From Sphingosinicella sp. CPCC 101087 (GTDB taxonomy: Bacteria > Pseudomonadota > Alphaproteobacteria > Sphingomonadales > Sphingomonadaceae), in the NCBI RefSeq assembly GCF_004151485.1, contig NZ_SBFF01000014.1, positions 1-64,000 on the forward strand: DNA of 64,000 nucleotides, read 5' to 3'. This document shows, one piece after another, positions 1 to 8,480 of the stretch; the first letter of the stretch is position 1; every line of letters starts with the position of its first letter. Below the pieces are notes generated by a model, which had not been told where the DNA came from, ran no database searches, and saw nothing but the letters and a program-made list of their open reading frames with translations. The position numbers and the translations under genes were made by a program.

Positions 1-277
1 GCCGCGCGTCCCAAGATGAACGTCCGAAATCCAGATCGTCCGATAACGACGACGCGGCGTCCCAGAAGGACCAATGCCCCGATCGAGCTTCGAGAGTCGC
101 TTTGATCGGATATGGTCGGCCTCGGCCGCCATAAGTCGGTTCGGTCTCATGCGCGCCTCCGATGGCTCGATGGGCTTGAGGATGGGCCTAAGGTCGCTGC
201 AAATTGTTACAGTTTGAATCGGTGCTCGACGTCAAAATGTGGGGGCCAAAGCAGACATTCCTCAAGCATTCATCGAA
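1..277. other. No gene recognised upstream of the PhoB-type regulator
   Basis: No convincing coding frame is seen. A forward reading frame from 112 runs into the regulator, but its first 97 codons do not resemble a receiver domain and lie upstream of a better start. The segment probably holds upstream regulatory DNA or the end of a neighbour outside the window. Confidence 0.5.
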
Positions 278-295
278 TTGTCACTCACTTGTCAC
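278..295 (+). promoter_or_regulatory. Candidate Pho box before phoB
   Basis: Two identical 7-base direct repeats, TTGTCAC (278-284) and TTGTCAC (289-295), are separated by four bases, giving the 11-base period of the Pho box (consensus CTGTCAT, four A/T-rich bases, CTGTCAY). The site lies 107 bases upstream of a PhoB-family gene, so autoregulation is likely. The spacer TCAC is less A/T-rich than the consensus. Confidence 0.6.
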
Positions 296-402
296 CGAAC
301 CCTGCTGCTCTTGCGACTAGGCCATCAACATGGATGGCGGGTCCAGGAGGCGGAAGTGAGCCGTTCCAGCGCACAGGAAACCCTACCGGCATCGGGGGCG
401 GC

Positions 403-1095
403 ATGAAGCCGCGGCTGCTTCTGGTCGAAGACGATCCGGGACTGATCGAGCTGCTGAGATGGCATCTCGAACGCGAAGCGTTCGAGGTTGCGCAGACTCC
501 CGACGGCGAGGAGGCGCTCATGCTGGCGAAGGAATCGCCGCCCGACGTCATCCTGCTGGACTGGATGATCGAGGGCATTTCGGGAATCGAGGTCTGCCGA
601 CGCCTTCGCCGAACGCCCGGCACTGCCAGCGTCCCAATCATCATGATCACCGGCCGCGACGAGGAGGGCGATCGGATCTGCGGTCTCGATACCGGCGCCG
701 ACGATTATGTCACCAAGCCCTTTTCCCCACGCGAGCTCATCGCCCGGATCGGCGCGGTGATGCGCCGGTCGCGCCCCGTCCAGCCGAGCGAGGAGCTGCG
801 TTTCGCCGATCTCGAGATGGACCTGGCGCGCCACCGGGTTCGCCGGGGCGGCCAGAACGTGCCGCTCGGACCAACCGAGTTCAGGCTGCTGCGCCAGCTG
901 ATGGAAAATCCGCGCCGCGTCTTCTCGCGCGAGCGGCTGCTCGACCTCGTATGGGGCCGCGACAAGGAGATCGAGATACGCACGGTCGACGTCCATGTCC
1001 GTCGTCTGCGTCAGGCCCTCGGCGCTCCCGGCAAGCCGGAGTTGATCCGCACCGTCAGGCAGGCAGGCTATGCTCTCGACGACGAAGCGGCCTGA
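403..1095 (+). CDS. phoB: PhoB-family response regulator
   Basis: OmpR/PhoB-type response regulator of 230 residues, probably the phosphate regulator or a close paralogue. The N-terminal receiver has the acidic pair D10-D11, phosphoacceptor D53 in an LLDWM context as in E. coli PhoB, and a TKPFSP lysine motif. The C-terminal winged helix has GPTEF and RTVDVHVRRLR signatures. The start at 403 follows a GGGGGCGG purine run; the frame is open back to 112, but that extension is not PhoB-like. No phoR, pst or phoU gene is visible. The last 26 bases overlap the next gene, and a Pho-box-like repeat lies upstream. Confidence 0.85.
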   Translation: MKPRLLLVEDDPGLIELLRWHLEREAFEVAQTPDGEEALMLAKESPPDVILLDWMIEGISGIEVCRRLRRTPGTASVPIIMITGRDEEGDRICGLDTGADDYVTKPFSPRELIARIGAVMRRSRPVQPSEELRFADLEMDLARHRVRRGGQNVPLGPTEFRLLRQLMENPRRVFSRERLLDLVWGRDKEIEIRTVDVHVRRLRQALGAPGKPELIRTVRQAGYALDDEAA

Positions 1096-1789
1096 TCTTC
1101 GCCGACGGGCCCTGGCGGGCGCCGGATTGGCTACCGCCGGGCTGCTGGCGTTGCTGATGCTTCGGGAGCCGGGCACGGTGCCGGCGCCGGCTCCTCTCCC
1201 GCCGCTGCCGCCCCCGCCGATCGCGCCGGCCCCGGTGCAAGCTCCGATTCCGGCACCGAATGCGGACGGGTTGCGTCTCTTCGGCCTGCTCGGGCGGGGC
1301 GCCGTCATCGGGCTTGCCGACGGTGGGCAGTCCTTTTTCGCCATCGGCCGCGAGATCCGCCCGGGCCTGAAGGTCGCGCGGATCGAGCAGAACCATGTCG
1401 TCCTGGCTTCGGACGGAGGCGAGGTGCGTCTTGGTTTCGACGGGGCGCGGCCGCCGGAAGCGCCCGCGTCGGCCGCGGAACCGGCGGTCCCCAGCGCCGG
1501 CTCCCGGCGCGACGAAGCCCTGGCCTACCGATTCGGCCTCGCACCGCGCCGTGCGAACGGCCGAATCACGGGCTATGCCGTGCGTCCGGGCGCGAACCTC
1601 CCGCTCCTGCAACGGGCCGGACTTCGGCCCGGAGACGTGATCGTCAGCGTCAACGGGCAGCATTTCGACAGCGACGAAAAGGTGCTCGAGCTGCCGAACG
1701 AGATTGCCGGTTCCTTCACCGCCGAGTTCGAGTTCGAACGAGGCGGCCGGAGAATGCGTGCTTCACTCGACGTAAATCCAAGGACTTAG
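1070..1789 (+). CDS. gspC: GspC-like type II secretion protein C
   Basis: Protein of 239 residues with the layout of GspC/PulC: short basic N-terminus, one membrane segment (about residues 14-33), a Pro-rich linker, a homology-region-like domain (about 68-120) and a C-terminal PDZ-like domain with LLQRAGLRPGDVIVSVNG. GspC links the inner-membrane platform of the type II secretion system to the GspD secretin. The start overlaps phoB by 26 bases, suggesting translational coupling. No other gsp gene lies in the window, so this component is detached from its apparatus. Linkage to phoB recalls the phosphate-controlled secretion of surface lipoproteins known in Caulobacter, which is an analogy only. 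Confidence 0.65.
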   Translation: MLSTTKRPDLRRRALAGAGLATAGLLALLMLREPGTVPAPAPLPPLPPPPIAPAPVQAPIPAPNADGLRLFGLLGRGAVIGLADGGQSFFAIGREIRPGLKVARIEQNHVVLASDGGEVRLGFDGARPPEAPASAAEPAVPSAGSRRDEALAYRFGLAPRRANGRITGYAVRPGANLPLLQRAGLRPGDVIVSVNGQHFDSDEKVLELPNEIAGSFTAEFEFERGGRRMRASLDVNPRT

Positions 1790-1811
1790 TCTAGGTAGAA
1801 TTGCGTCTATT

Positions 1812-1854
1812 ACACTAATGTTTCTGGATAATTACGGATTGTATTCATTAGTGT
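1812..1854. repeat. 9-bp inverted repeat in A/T-rich intergenic DNA
   Basis: ACACTAATG (1812-1820) is the exact reverse complement of CATTAGTGT (1846-1854), with 25 A/T-rich bases between. Each arm continues into a related GTTTC(T/A)G sequence, so there is also an imperfect direct repeat. It lies between the gspC-like stop and the lipoprotein Pho box. It could be a terminator or a second operator. Confidence 0.5.
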
Positions 1855-1876
1855 TTCAGAAATTCGACGAACTGGT

Positions 1877-1894
1877 CTGTAACACAACTATCAC
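1877..1894 (+). promoter_or_regulatory. Candidate Pho box before the surface lipoprotein
   Basis: CTGTAAC (1877-1883) and CTATCAC (1888-1894) are separated by ACAA, matching the 7-4-7 layout of a Pho box; the half-sites match the consensus at 5 and 6 of 7 positions. It is 79 bases upstream of the lipoprotein start and is the second such element in 1.6 kb. Confidence 0.6.
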
Positions 1895-1972
1895 AGAATC
1901 ATCTTAGCCCCCGCTTTCGAAAGCGTCGCATCCAGCGAGTCGCTTCCACTCCGAACCACAAAGGGGGTCAGC

Positions 1973-3481
1973 ATGTCCAAGTTCCGCAAGCTACTTCTGC
2001 TCAGTTGGGCGGTCATTCCGCTGGCGGCCTGCGGGGCCGACGATATCGCCTCGCCGGGCGAAGGCGTCGTCGTCCCGCCGCCAAACAATGGCGGCGGCAA
2101 CCCGCCCGCACCGCCGCCCTCGCCGCCGCCGCCCACGGGTGGACCGGCAGCCTCCTGCCCCACCAATACGACCGATCGCGGCGTGCTCGGCAACCGGCGC
2201 AACTGCGAAATCTCCGGAACGATCACCGGTCAGCGCCTGGTCCAGAACCTCGCCGGCGTAGTCTATTCCCTGTCCGGCCGCGTTCAGGTCGGCACCGATT
2301 GCGGACCGGATCCGGCTGCGCCACTCGCCGGCTGCGAAACCGGCCAGCTCAGCATCGATCCGGGCGTCGTCATCTTCGGCTCGGGCGGTCTCGACTTCCT
2401 GATCGTCAACCGCGGATCACAGCTGATCGCGGAAGGTACGCCGAACAGCCCCATCATCTTCACCAGCCGCTCCAATATCGAAGGCACGGCGACCGACGAT
2501 TCGATCGGCCAATTCGGCGGCATCGTCCTGCTCGGCCGCGCGCCGATCCAGGCCTGCAACCAGCCCAACGTGCCCGGCGGCAGCGTCAATTGCCAGTCGC
2601 AGGTCGAGGGAACGACGGGCTTCTATGGCGGCGCGACGGCGAACGACAATAGCGGCCGCATCCGCTACGTTCAGGTCCGCTATCCCGGCTTCGAAGTCTC
2701 AACCGGCAACGAGCTCAACGGGATCACGCTTGCCGGCGTCGGCAGCGGCACGATGATTGATCACGTGCAGGTGCACAACAGCTCCGACGACGGCATCGAA
2801 TGGTTCGGCGGAACCGTCAATGGGCGCTACATCGTCATCACCGGCGCGGACGACGACAGCCTCGACACCGACTTCGGCTACAAGGGCGCGAACCAGTTCG
2901 TTCTCGTCGTGCAGCGCACCGGGGGCGGCGACAAGGTGATCGAAGGCGACACTTCGGGCAACGGCAACAATACGCCGCGCTCTTTCCCGAAATTCGCCAA
3001 TGCGACCTTCGTCAACCGGCGCTCGAACGACGTCCTGAACCTTCGCGGCGGGATGGATTTCGCCCTGTTCAACAGCGTGGTTACCGGCCAAGGCAATTGC
3101 CTCGACGTCGACGACGGTTCGGTCACCATGCAGCCGGCCGGTGCGGCCGACGACGAAGAGGGTCCGCCCATCTTCCGGTCGACCTTCTTTTCGTGCCCGA
3201 CGCCGTTCCGCGACGAAGCCGACGTGACGGCCGCCCAGATCCAGGCGGTCTTCTCCGGCAACAACAATGTTGCCGACGGCACGTCGACGCTGGGGAACCT
3301 GTTCGTCAACGGCCCGAACGAGAGCGGCGTGGTCGCCACCGATCCGACTTCGATCAGCTCGTTCTTCCAGAATGTCGGCTATATCGGGGCGGTCCGCGAC
3401 AGCTCCGACCTGTGGTTCGTCGGCTGGACCTGCGGGCTCGGCTTCACCACCGGATCGTGCACCGCCAACCCGGCCGCCTGA
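1973..3481 (+). CDS. Surface lipoprotein, beta-helix-like, paired with a TonB receptor
   Basis: Lipoprotein of 502 residues with a signal peptide and LAAC lipobox (lipidated C20 followed by Gly), a Gly/Pro-rich linker (about 24-57) and a long domain of short beta-strand repeats rich in Asn, Gly and Asp, suggesting a right-handed beta-helix. Cysteine pairs in the ectodomain suggest disulphides. Related proteins next to TonB receptors are known to me from Caulobacter and xanthomonads, but their ligand is uncertain. A Pho-box-like repeat precedes it, a GspC-like gene lies upstream and the receptor follows after 71 bases. A phosphate-regulated surface binding or enzymatic role is an inference. 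RBS AAAGGGGG lies before the ATG. Confidence 0.7.
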   Translation: MSKFRKLLLLSWAVIPLAACGADDIASPGEGVVVPPPNNGGGNPPAPPPSPPPPTGGPAASCPTNTTDRGVLGNRRNCEISGTITGQRLVQNLAGVVYSLSGRVQVGTDCGPDPAAPLAGCETGQLSIDPGVVIFGSGGLDFLIVNRGSQLIAEGTPNSPIIFTSRSNIEGTATDDSIGQFGGIVLLGRAPIQACNQPNVPGGSVNCQSQVEGTTGFYGGATANDNSGRIRYVQVRYPGFEVSTGNELNGITLAGVGSGTMIDHVQVHNSSDDGIEWFGGTVNGRYIVITGADDDSLDTDFGYKGANQFVLVVQRTGGGDKVIEGDTSGNGNNTPRSFPKFANATFVNRRSNDVLNLRGGMDFALFNSVVTGQGNCLDVDDGSVTMQPAGAADDEEGPPIFRSTFFSCPTPFRDEADVTAAQIQAVFSGNNNVADGTSTLGNLFVNGPNESGVVATDPTSISSFFQNVGYIGAVRDSSDLWFVGWTCGLGFTTGSCTANPAA

Positions 3482-3498
3482 GCGCGCGCAGCCACGAC

Positions 3499-3524
3499 GG
3501 GGCGGCGGCTGCGGCCGCCGCCCC
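3499..3524 (+). terminator. Strong hairpin between lipoprotein and receptor genes
   Basis: GGGGCGGCGGC (3499-3509) pairs perfectly with GCCGCCGCCCC (3514-3524) around a TGCG loop. No T-run follows, so it may act as a 3' stabiliser or a partial terminator that lowers receptor expression relative to the lipoprotein. Confidence 0.5.
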
Positions 3525-3552
3525 CGTTCACAGCATTATCGGGGGCAGATAA

Positions 3553-6249
3553 ATGAAAGCCGCACCAATCATCCTTCTTCTGTCGACGGCGCTGACGGCG
3601 CCGGCGTTCGCCCAGAGCACCGGCGGCGCGGATCCGGCGACGGCAACGCCGCCGGCGACCGCCGAGCAAGAGCCGGAGCAAGAAGTCGAAATCTCGGGTC
3701 CCGGCGCGGACCTGGGCGAGAGCATCACCATTACCGGCCGGCGGTCACGCAACGAGATCCGCCAGGCGCCGCAGGTCCTTTCAGTCCTCTCCACCGAGGA
3801 TATCGAGCGGACCGGCGAAGGCGACATTGCCGGTGCGCTGCAGCGGGTCACCGGCCTTTCGGTCGTGGGCGGCCGGTTCGTCTTCGTTCGCGGTCTCGGC
3901 GAGCGCTACTCGCTCGCCTTGCTGAACGGTTCGCCCTTGCCCTCGCCCGAGCCGCTTCGCCGTACCATTCCACTCGACCTTTTCCCCACCGGCGTGATCG
4001 CTAGCTCCGTGGTCCAGAAGAGCTATTCGCCGGCCTATCCGGGCGAGTTCGGCGGCGGCGTCATCAACCTGACCACGCGCGCCGTTCCCGACGAGCCGTA
4101 CCTGGACATCGGGGCCAGCATCGGCGCCGACGATGAAACCACCTTCCAGCTCGGCTACACCTATTTCGGCAGCCGCACCGACTGGACCAGTTTCGACAAT
4201 GGCGAGCGCAGCGTACCGGGGCCGCTCCGGGATGCGCTTGACAGCGGAAACCTGCTCGTCGTCGGCCAGAATTTCTCGCTGCGGCAGGTGCAAGACATCA
4301 CCGCCAGCCTCTCCAATTCCCGCACCAGCGTCATTCAGCGCAACGAGGAGATTCCGCCGAACTGGAGCGCCAACATCAATGGCGGCACGTCTTTCGACCT
4401 GGGCGGCGGCGTCGAGCTCGGACTGATCGCCGCGCTCGGCTATTCCAACAGCTGGCAGACGCGAGGCGGCCTGCAGCAGATCGCCGCCGGAATCACCCCG
4501 ATCGACGGGGTCGACACGCTCCAGCCCGACGTCGACTATCGATTCGTCAGCACGGAGAATCGCGTCGTCCTCAACGGCCTCGCGGGGGTCGGTCTCGAAT
4601 TCGGCGAACATCGCCTGAGGTGGACGAATCTCTATATCAGGGACGTGCTCAAGGAAGCGCGCATCCAGGCCGGCACGAACGAGATCAACGTCGGCTCCGA
4701 TCCCGTCAACATCAGCAACACCGCATGGTTCGAGCGGCAGCTCCTTTCGACCCAGGGCGTCGGCGAGTTCCGTTTCGGCGATTTCGGGATCGACCTGCGC
4801 GGTGCCTATGCCAAGTCGCAGCGCGACTCCCCGTATGAGCGCACCTTCAGCTACCGCTACGACCCCGTCGCCGACGACTATGTCAACGACCTGCGCACCA
4901 ACGGCCAGAATGCGCGAATATCGTTCAGCGAGCTCGATGACGAGGTGTGGTCGGCTTCGGGCGACCTGAGCTGGAGGATTCCGAGCCTCGCGAACCTCAC
5001 CTTGTCGGCCGGATATGCCTATTACCTCAACGAGCGCAGCTCGACGCGGCGCGACTTCCGCTTCACCCCGCTCGACGTGCTTCCGTTCGAGGTGGCGCAG
5101 CAGCGGCCAGACTATCTCCTGTCCGACTACAACATCTATACCTACAATATCGTGCTCACCGAGGTCTCGGGAACGGCGGGCGCCGCTGCTTACGATGCCG
5201 ATCTGGAAGTGCACGCTTTCTACGGCCAGGCGCAGATCGAGCCGATCGATGGTCTCCAGATCTCGGCCGGCGCGCGATACGAGGACGGCAGCCAGTCGGT
5301 CACTCCGCTCGACCTGTTCGGCCTCGGCGGTGAATCGATCATCCCCACGGAGATCGAGGAATCCTATATCCTGCCCGCAGCGACCCTAACCTGGTCGATG
5401 ACTCCCGACATGCAGCTGCGGTTGCACGCCTCGAAGACCATTGCCCGGCCTCAGTTCCGCGAACTGGCGCCGCAGCAATATCTCGACACGGAGACGGATC
5501 GAACCTTTTTCGGCAACCAGTTCCTGACGGACAGCGAGCTGCTCAATGCCGAGGCTCGGTTCGAATGGTATTTCGGCCGCGACGAGCGGCTGACGGTGGC
5601 CGGATTTTACAAGGACATCGATCGGCCGATCGAGGCGATCGCGTTCCAGCAGGGTGGCACCTTCTTCACCACCTTCGCCAATGCCCCATCGGCCCAGCTT
5701 TACGGCGTCGAAGTGGAAGCGCAGCGCTACTTCCCGCTAGACTGGGTCTCGGATGCCCCGTTCTTCTCGACGCGCCGGCTGGTCACCATCGCCAACTACA
5801 CCTTCTCGGAGTCCGAGATCAGGGTGCGGGAAGGCGATACGACGATTCCGGTGGGCACGGGTGGCTTGCCGGTCCCGGCAGAAAACGTGTTCGACGATGG
5901 GACGCCGCTGACCGGACAATCGCGCCATCTCGTCAATCTGCAGCTTGGCCTGGAAGGAACCGACCGGCTGTCGCAGCAGACCCTGCTGCTGACCTATTCC
6001 AGCCGCCGGGTTTCGAACCGTGGCCTCGGCCAGCAGCCCGACCTGATCGAGGAGCCGGGCCTTCGCATCGACTTCGTGTGGCGCGAGGGGGTGCGGATCT
6101 TCAACACCGAGGTGGAGCTGAAGTTCGAGGCGCGCAATCTCACGCGCGAGAATTACGAGGAATTCCAGTCCTTGAACGGCTCGCGGATCGATACCAACAC
6201 CTACGATCTCGGCCGGACCTTCAGCTTCGGAGCGACCTTCCGCTTCTGA
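3553..6249 (+). CDS. TonB-dependent outer-membrane receptor (lipoprotein partner)
   Basis: Receptor of 898 residues. A signal peptide ends near AFAQS; a Pro/Glu-rich stretch leads to a TonB-box-like SITITGRR, then a plug domain (about 60-185, with LQRVTGLSVVGGRFVFVRG and EFGGGVINL) and a 22-strand-type barrel ending in the aromatic GATFRF. It would take up a large or scarce substrate using TonB energy. The start has a GGGGGCAGAT ribosome site. It lies 71 bases after the lipoprotein gene, separated by a hairpin, and is probably co-transcribed. Location under Pho-box-like sites points to a phosphorus-containing ligand; this is inferred from context, not from the protein. Confidence 0.85.
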   Translation: MKAAPIILLLSTALTAPAFAQSTGGADPATATPPATAEQEPEQEVEISGPGADLGESITITGRRSRNEIRQAPQVLSVLSTEDIERTGEGDIAGALQRVTGLSVVGGRFVFVRGLGERYSLALLNGSPLPSPEPLRRTIPLDLFPTGVIASSVVQKSYSPAYPGEFGGGVINLTTRAVPDEPYLDIGASIGADDETTFQLGYTYFGSRTDWTSFDNGERSVPGPLRDALDSGNLLVVGQNFSLRQVQDITASLSNSRTSVIQRNEEIPPNWSANINGGTSFDLGGGVELGLIAALGYSNSWQTRGGLQQIAAGITPIDGVDTLQPDVDYRFVSTENRVVLNGLAGVGLEFGEHRLRWTNLYIRDVLKEARIQAGTNEINVGSDPVNISNTAWFERQLLSTQGVGEFRFGDFGIDLRGAYAKSQRDSPYERTFSYRYDPVADDYVNDLRTNGQNARISFSELDDEVWSASGDLSWRIPSLANLTLSAGYAYYLNERSSTRRDFRFTPLDVLPFEVAQQRPDYLLSDYNIYTYNIVLTEVSGTAGAAAYDADLEVHAFYGQAQIEPIDGLQISAGARYEDGSQSVTPLDLFGLGGESIIPTEIEESYILPAATLTWSMTPDMQLRLHASKTIARPQFRELAPQQYLDTETDRTFFGNQFLTDSELLNAEARFEWYFGRDERLTVAGFYKDIDRPIEAIAFQQGGTFFTTFANAPSAQLYGVEVEAQRYFPLDWVSDAPFFSTRRLVTIANYTFSESEIRVREGDTTIPVGTGGLPVPAENVFDDGTPLTGQSRHLVNLQLGLEGTDRLSQQTLLLTYSSRRVSNRGLGQQPDLIEEPGLRIDFVWREGVRIFNTEVELKFEARNLTRENYEEFQSLNGSRIDTNTYDLGRTFSFGATFRF

Positions 6250-6368
6250 TCCGGAGTACGGGGCTTTCAGGGCCGGCCAGCCACGCTTCACCGCGAGGTT
6301 GCGCCGGCCCAACTTTTTGGCCAGCGCCCACGCCTCCATCCTGGTTGCGTCTTATCCTCGATCTCGTT

Positions 6369-6387
6369 ATTGAGAATGAGACGCAAT
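6369..6387 (+). promoter_or_regulatory. Fur-box-like palindrome
   Basis: A 19-base imperfect palindrome begins ATTGAG and ends CGCAAT, with a GAATGAG core resembling Fur-family operators of proteobacteria. It ends 18 bases before the start of the next gene. The larger arms TTGCGTCT (6345-6352) and AGACGCAA (6379-6386) enclose it. Confidence 0.4.
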
Positions 6388-6405
6388 AGCGAACAGGAGA
6401 GCGCG

Positions 6406-6861
6406 ATGCACGTCGGCCGGATGAAGAGCGGGTTGGACTGGAACGCGCTGGTGACGGTGAGGTTGCTTCGCCGCTGGGCCGCGGCGCGGGACGAACTGGC
6501 CAATCCACTGCCAACTCTGGTGGAGTTGGCTCGCCAGATCGATTGTCCGCCGGAGGCGGCCATCGCACTGGGAAGCTTGTTTCAGCTGACGGAAAGCTGC
6601 CTCGGCCGTCCGCTCAAGGCGGAATGCTGCTGCAGCCGAACCCTTAGCGAGGACGAGCGCGCCGTACTGCTGATGATCGCCGCCGCTGCGGGGCCGGGTG
6701 AGCCCTTCGCACTTCCCGAAATTCCGCACGGGCTTCCAGGTGCTCTGGCGTGGGCGGCATCGAGTGTAAGGCGGCTGCTGGGTTCCGGCGTCGGCCCGGC
6801 CGTCATGCTCCGAACCGGCCGATGCCCGTTCCCCGCCCGTCCGCAGACCGCCATCGTCTGA
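6406..6861 (+). CDS. Hypothetical protein with Cys-Cys-Cys motif
   Basis: Protein of 151 residues with no family I can name. The frame is open from 6370, but ATG 6406 has AGGAGA six bases upstream and removes a low-quality N-terminus. It is mostly helical with a basic N-terminus and a notable AECCCSR triple cysteine near residue 75. A Fur-like palindrome lies immediately upstream. The triple cysteine and that site make a metal-linked role possible, but this is only an inference. Confidence 0.6.
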   Translation: MHVGRMKSGLDWNALVTVRLLRRWAAARDELANPLPTLVELARQIDCPPEAAIALGSLFQLTESCLGRPLKAECCCSRTLSEDERAVLLMIAAAAGPGEPFALPEIPHGLPGALAWAASSVRRLLGSGVGPAVMLRTGRCPFPARPQTAIV

Positions 6862-6896
6862 GGCGCCGTTCCGCACCTGGCGGCGCCGCCGCCGAG

Positions 6897-7109
6897 CTAG
6901 AGAAACCGCAAGGGTGCCGCCGCAATCTCCTGCTTCAGGTCGAAGACCGCCCGCTCGCACTGCGACCGGGTCGGATAACCGTCACCGGACGCGACGATCT
7001 GGTCGTCGTCCCGCTTGAGGCGCCAGCGCCAGTCTCCACCGCCCATCAGCCGGCTGCCCCTGAGCGATGCGACAACGCTTCGCTCACGCTCGTAAATCTC
7101 GAAATACAT
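6897..7109 (-). CDS. Small YegP/DUF1508-like protein
   Basis: Seventy-residue protein. The segment WRWRLKRDDDQIVASGDGY followed by TRSQCERAVFDLK fits one DUF1508/YegP repeat (strand-strand-helix), here as a single unit rather than the tandem pair of E. coli YegP. Function of the family is not established. It stands alone between convergent genes; its stop is 35 bases past the end of the forward hypothetical gene. Confidence 0.65.
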   Translation of the reverse strand: MYFEIYERERSVVASLRGSRLMGGGDWRWRLKRDDDQIVASGDGYPTRSQCERAVFDLKQEIAAAPLRFL

Positions 7110-7216
7110 CCGCCAGTCCTCCGTCCGCGGCCGACTCGCGGCCCCGGGATGCCGAGTCCCGGCGGATATAGCCGGTTTTCAACGTCTTGCTATCGGAGAA
7201 GCGGCGCCAGAAACAG

Positions 7217-8455
7217 TCAATGGACGGCCCTCGCCTGGACCGCCTCCTTGGTCTCCAGCGAAAAGCGCGACTCGGCCCGAGCGTGCGTCCCGAGCAACAG
7301 GTCGGCGGCATAACGGCCGACCGCGGGCCCGTGCTTGAAGCCGTGTCCGGACCCGGCACCTACCAGCAAGGTATTGGCCCATTGCGGATGGAAATCGATC
7401 AGGAGGTCGCCGTTCGAGCTGTTCTCATATTGGCAGACTCGAGCTTCGCTGAGCGGACTGCGAACCAGAGCGGGAAAGCGGCGCGCCATGTAGGTACGAA
7501 CATCCGCAAGCGCTCCGGCCGAGGGAGTCCGGTCGCCGACGTCGGGGTCGAGCGGAGGACCATGGGCGTCGTGCGCAATCTTGAAGCCCCGCCCTTCCAG
7601 GTCGGGGAAGCCGTAATAGATGTCGCCGTCATTATAATCCGCCCAAGCCGGGAGACGCGCGGAGGCAAAATCGTCGGCCCCGGGTGGCGGCGCGAAGAAG
7701 AAGACTTCCTGGCGGGTCGGGAAGATGCGGGAGCCGAGCAGGTCCGGGAACAACCGGCCGAGCCAAGGGCCGCAGGCGAAGACGAAATGGTCGGCGCTGA
7801 GCGGCACGCCCTCGGCGGACACGACCTGCTCGAGCGCGTGGGCCGCGGTCGGGGGCCGAACCGCCACCTGCCGATACTCGCCGCCGGCGCGAACGAATTC
7901 GGCGACCAGGCTCTGGACGGCGCGCCGGGCGAGCAAGACGCCAAAGTCGGGCTCGAACAGACCGGCTTCGACGCCGGCGAAGTCGATCTGGGGGAATCGC
8001 CTTCGCATTGTCGCCGCATCGAACAACTCCGTCGGAAGGCCGAGCCGACGGTGCGCCTGAATCGTTTCCTCGAGGAAGGACTCGACGCGCTGAAAGAAGA
8101 ACAGGACCCCCGTCGGTTGGAAGATGGGCAGCCCCGCGGCGTCGGAGAGGCGGCGCCACTCCGGCAGCGATTCGACCGCCATGCGCGTATAGACCGCGTC
8201 GGCGCCATAGGCGCTACGAGTCATCCGGCTCTCTCCGCCCGACGACGCGCGCGCATGTGCCGGGCCCCAGGCGTCGAGCAAGAGGACCCGCCTTCCGGCC
8301 TCGAGCAGCCGCTTCGCCGTCCAGGCGCCGAACACCCCGGCGCCGACGACGATCACGTCCCATCGTTGCCGCCCGACCAGCGGACCCGGCCCGGCCGCCA
8401 CCGCCGGGACAGCGGCCGCAGCCGCCGCGCCGGCGATCAGGCTGCGACGGGTCAC
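7217..8455 (-). CDS. Tat-exported FAD amine oxidase (sarcosine oxidase-like)
   Basis: FAD-dependent oxidoreductase of the DAO/monomeric sarcosine oxidase family, 412 residues from a GTG start. The N-terminus TRRSLIAGA is a twin-arginine signal followed by an Ala-rich core; then comes the Rossmann motif VGAGVFGAWTAKRLLEAG, the family segment GGESRMTRSAYG and the C-terminal GSGHGFKHGPAVG. The Cys in RVCQYENSSNGD is where monomeric sarcosine oxidase attaches FAD covalently. It should oxidise a secondary or N-methyl amine to aldehyde, giving H2O2, in the periplasm. The start lies 25 bases after the receptor stop, so they form an operon. A TTG at 8464 is an alternative start. Confidence 0.7.
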   Translation of the reverse strand: MTRRSLIAGAAAAAAVPAVAAGPGPLVGRQRWDVIVVGAGVFGAWTAKRLLEAGRRVLLLDAWGPAHARASSGGESRMTRSAYGADAVYTRMAVESLPEWRRLSDAAGLPIFQPTGVLFFFQRVESFLEETIQAHRRLGLPTELFDAATMRRRFPQIDFAGVEAGLFEPDFGVLLARRAVQSLVAEFVRAGGEYRQVAVRPPTAAHALEQVVSAEGVPLSADHFVFACGPWLGRLFPDLLGSRIFPTRQEVFFFAPPPGADDFASARLPAWADYNDGDIYYGFPDLEGRGFKIAHDAHGPPLDPDVGDRTPSAGALADVRTYMARRFPALVRSPLSEARVCQYENSSNGDLLIDFHPQWANTLLVGAGSGHGFKHGPAVGRYAADLLLGTHARAESRFSLETKEAVQARAVH

Positions 8456-8480
8456 GCCAGGCAAGAGGGGCCGAGCGCGA

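Noticed and set aside
112-402. N-terminal extension of the PhoB-type regulator
   Set aside because: The residues do not fit a receiver domain, the candidate Pho box lies within it, and ATG 403 has a suitable ribosome site and family length.
3781-5214. Reverse-strand frame of 477 codons
   Set aside because: It is antisense to the TonB receptor gene, has no recognised domain and is explained by high GC content.
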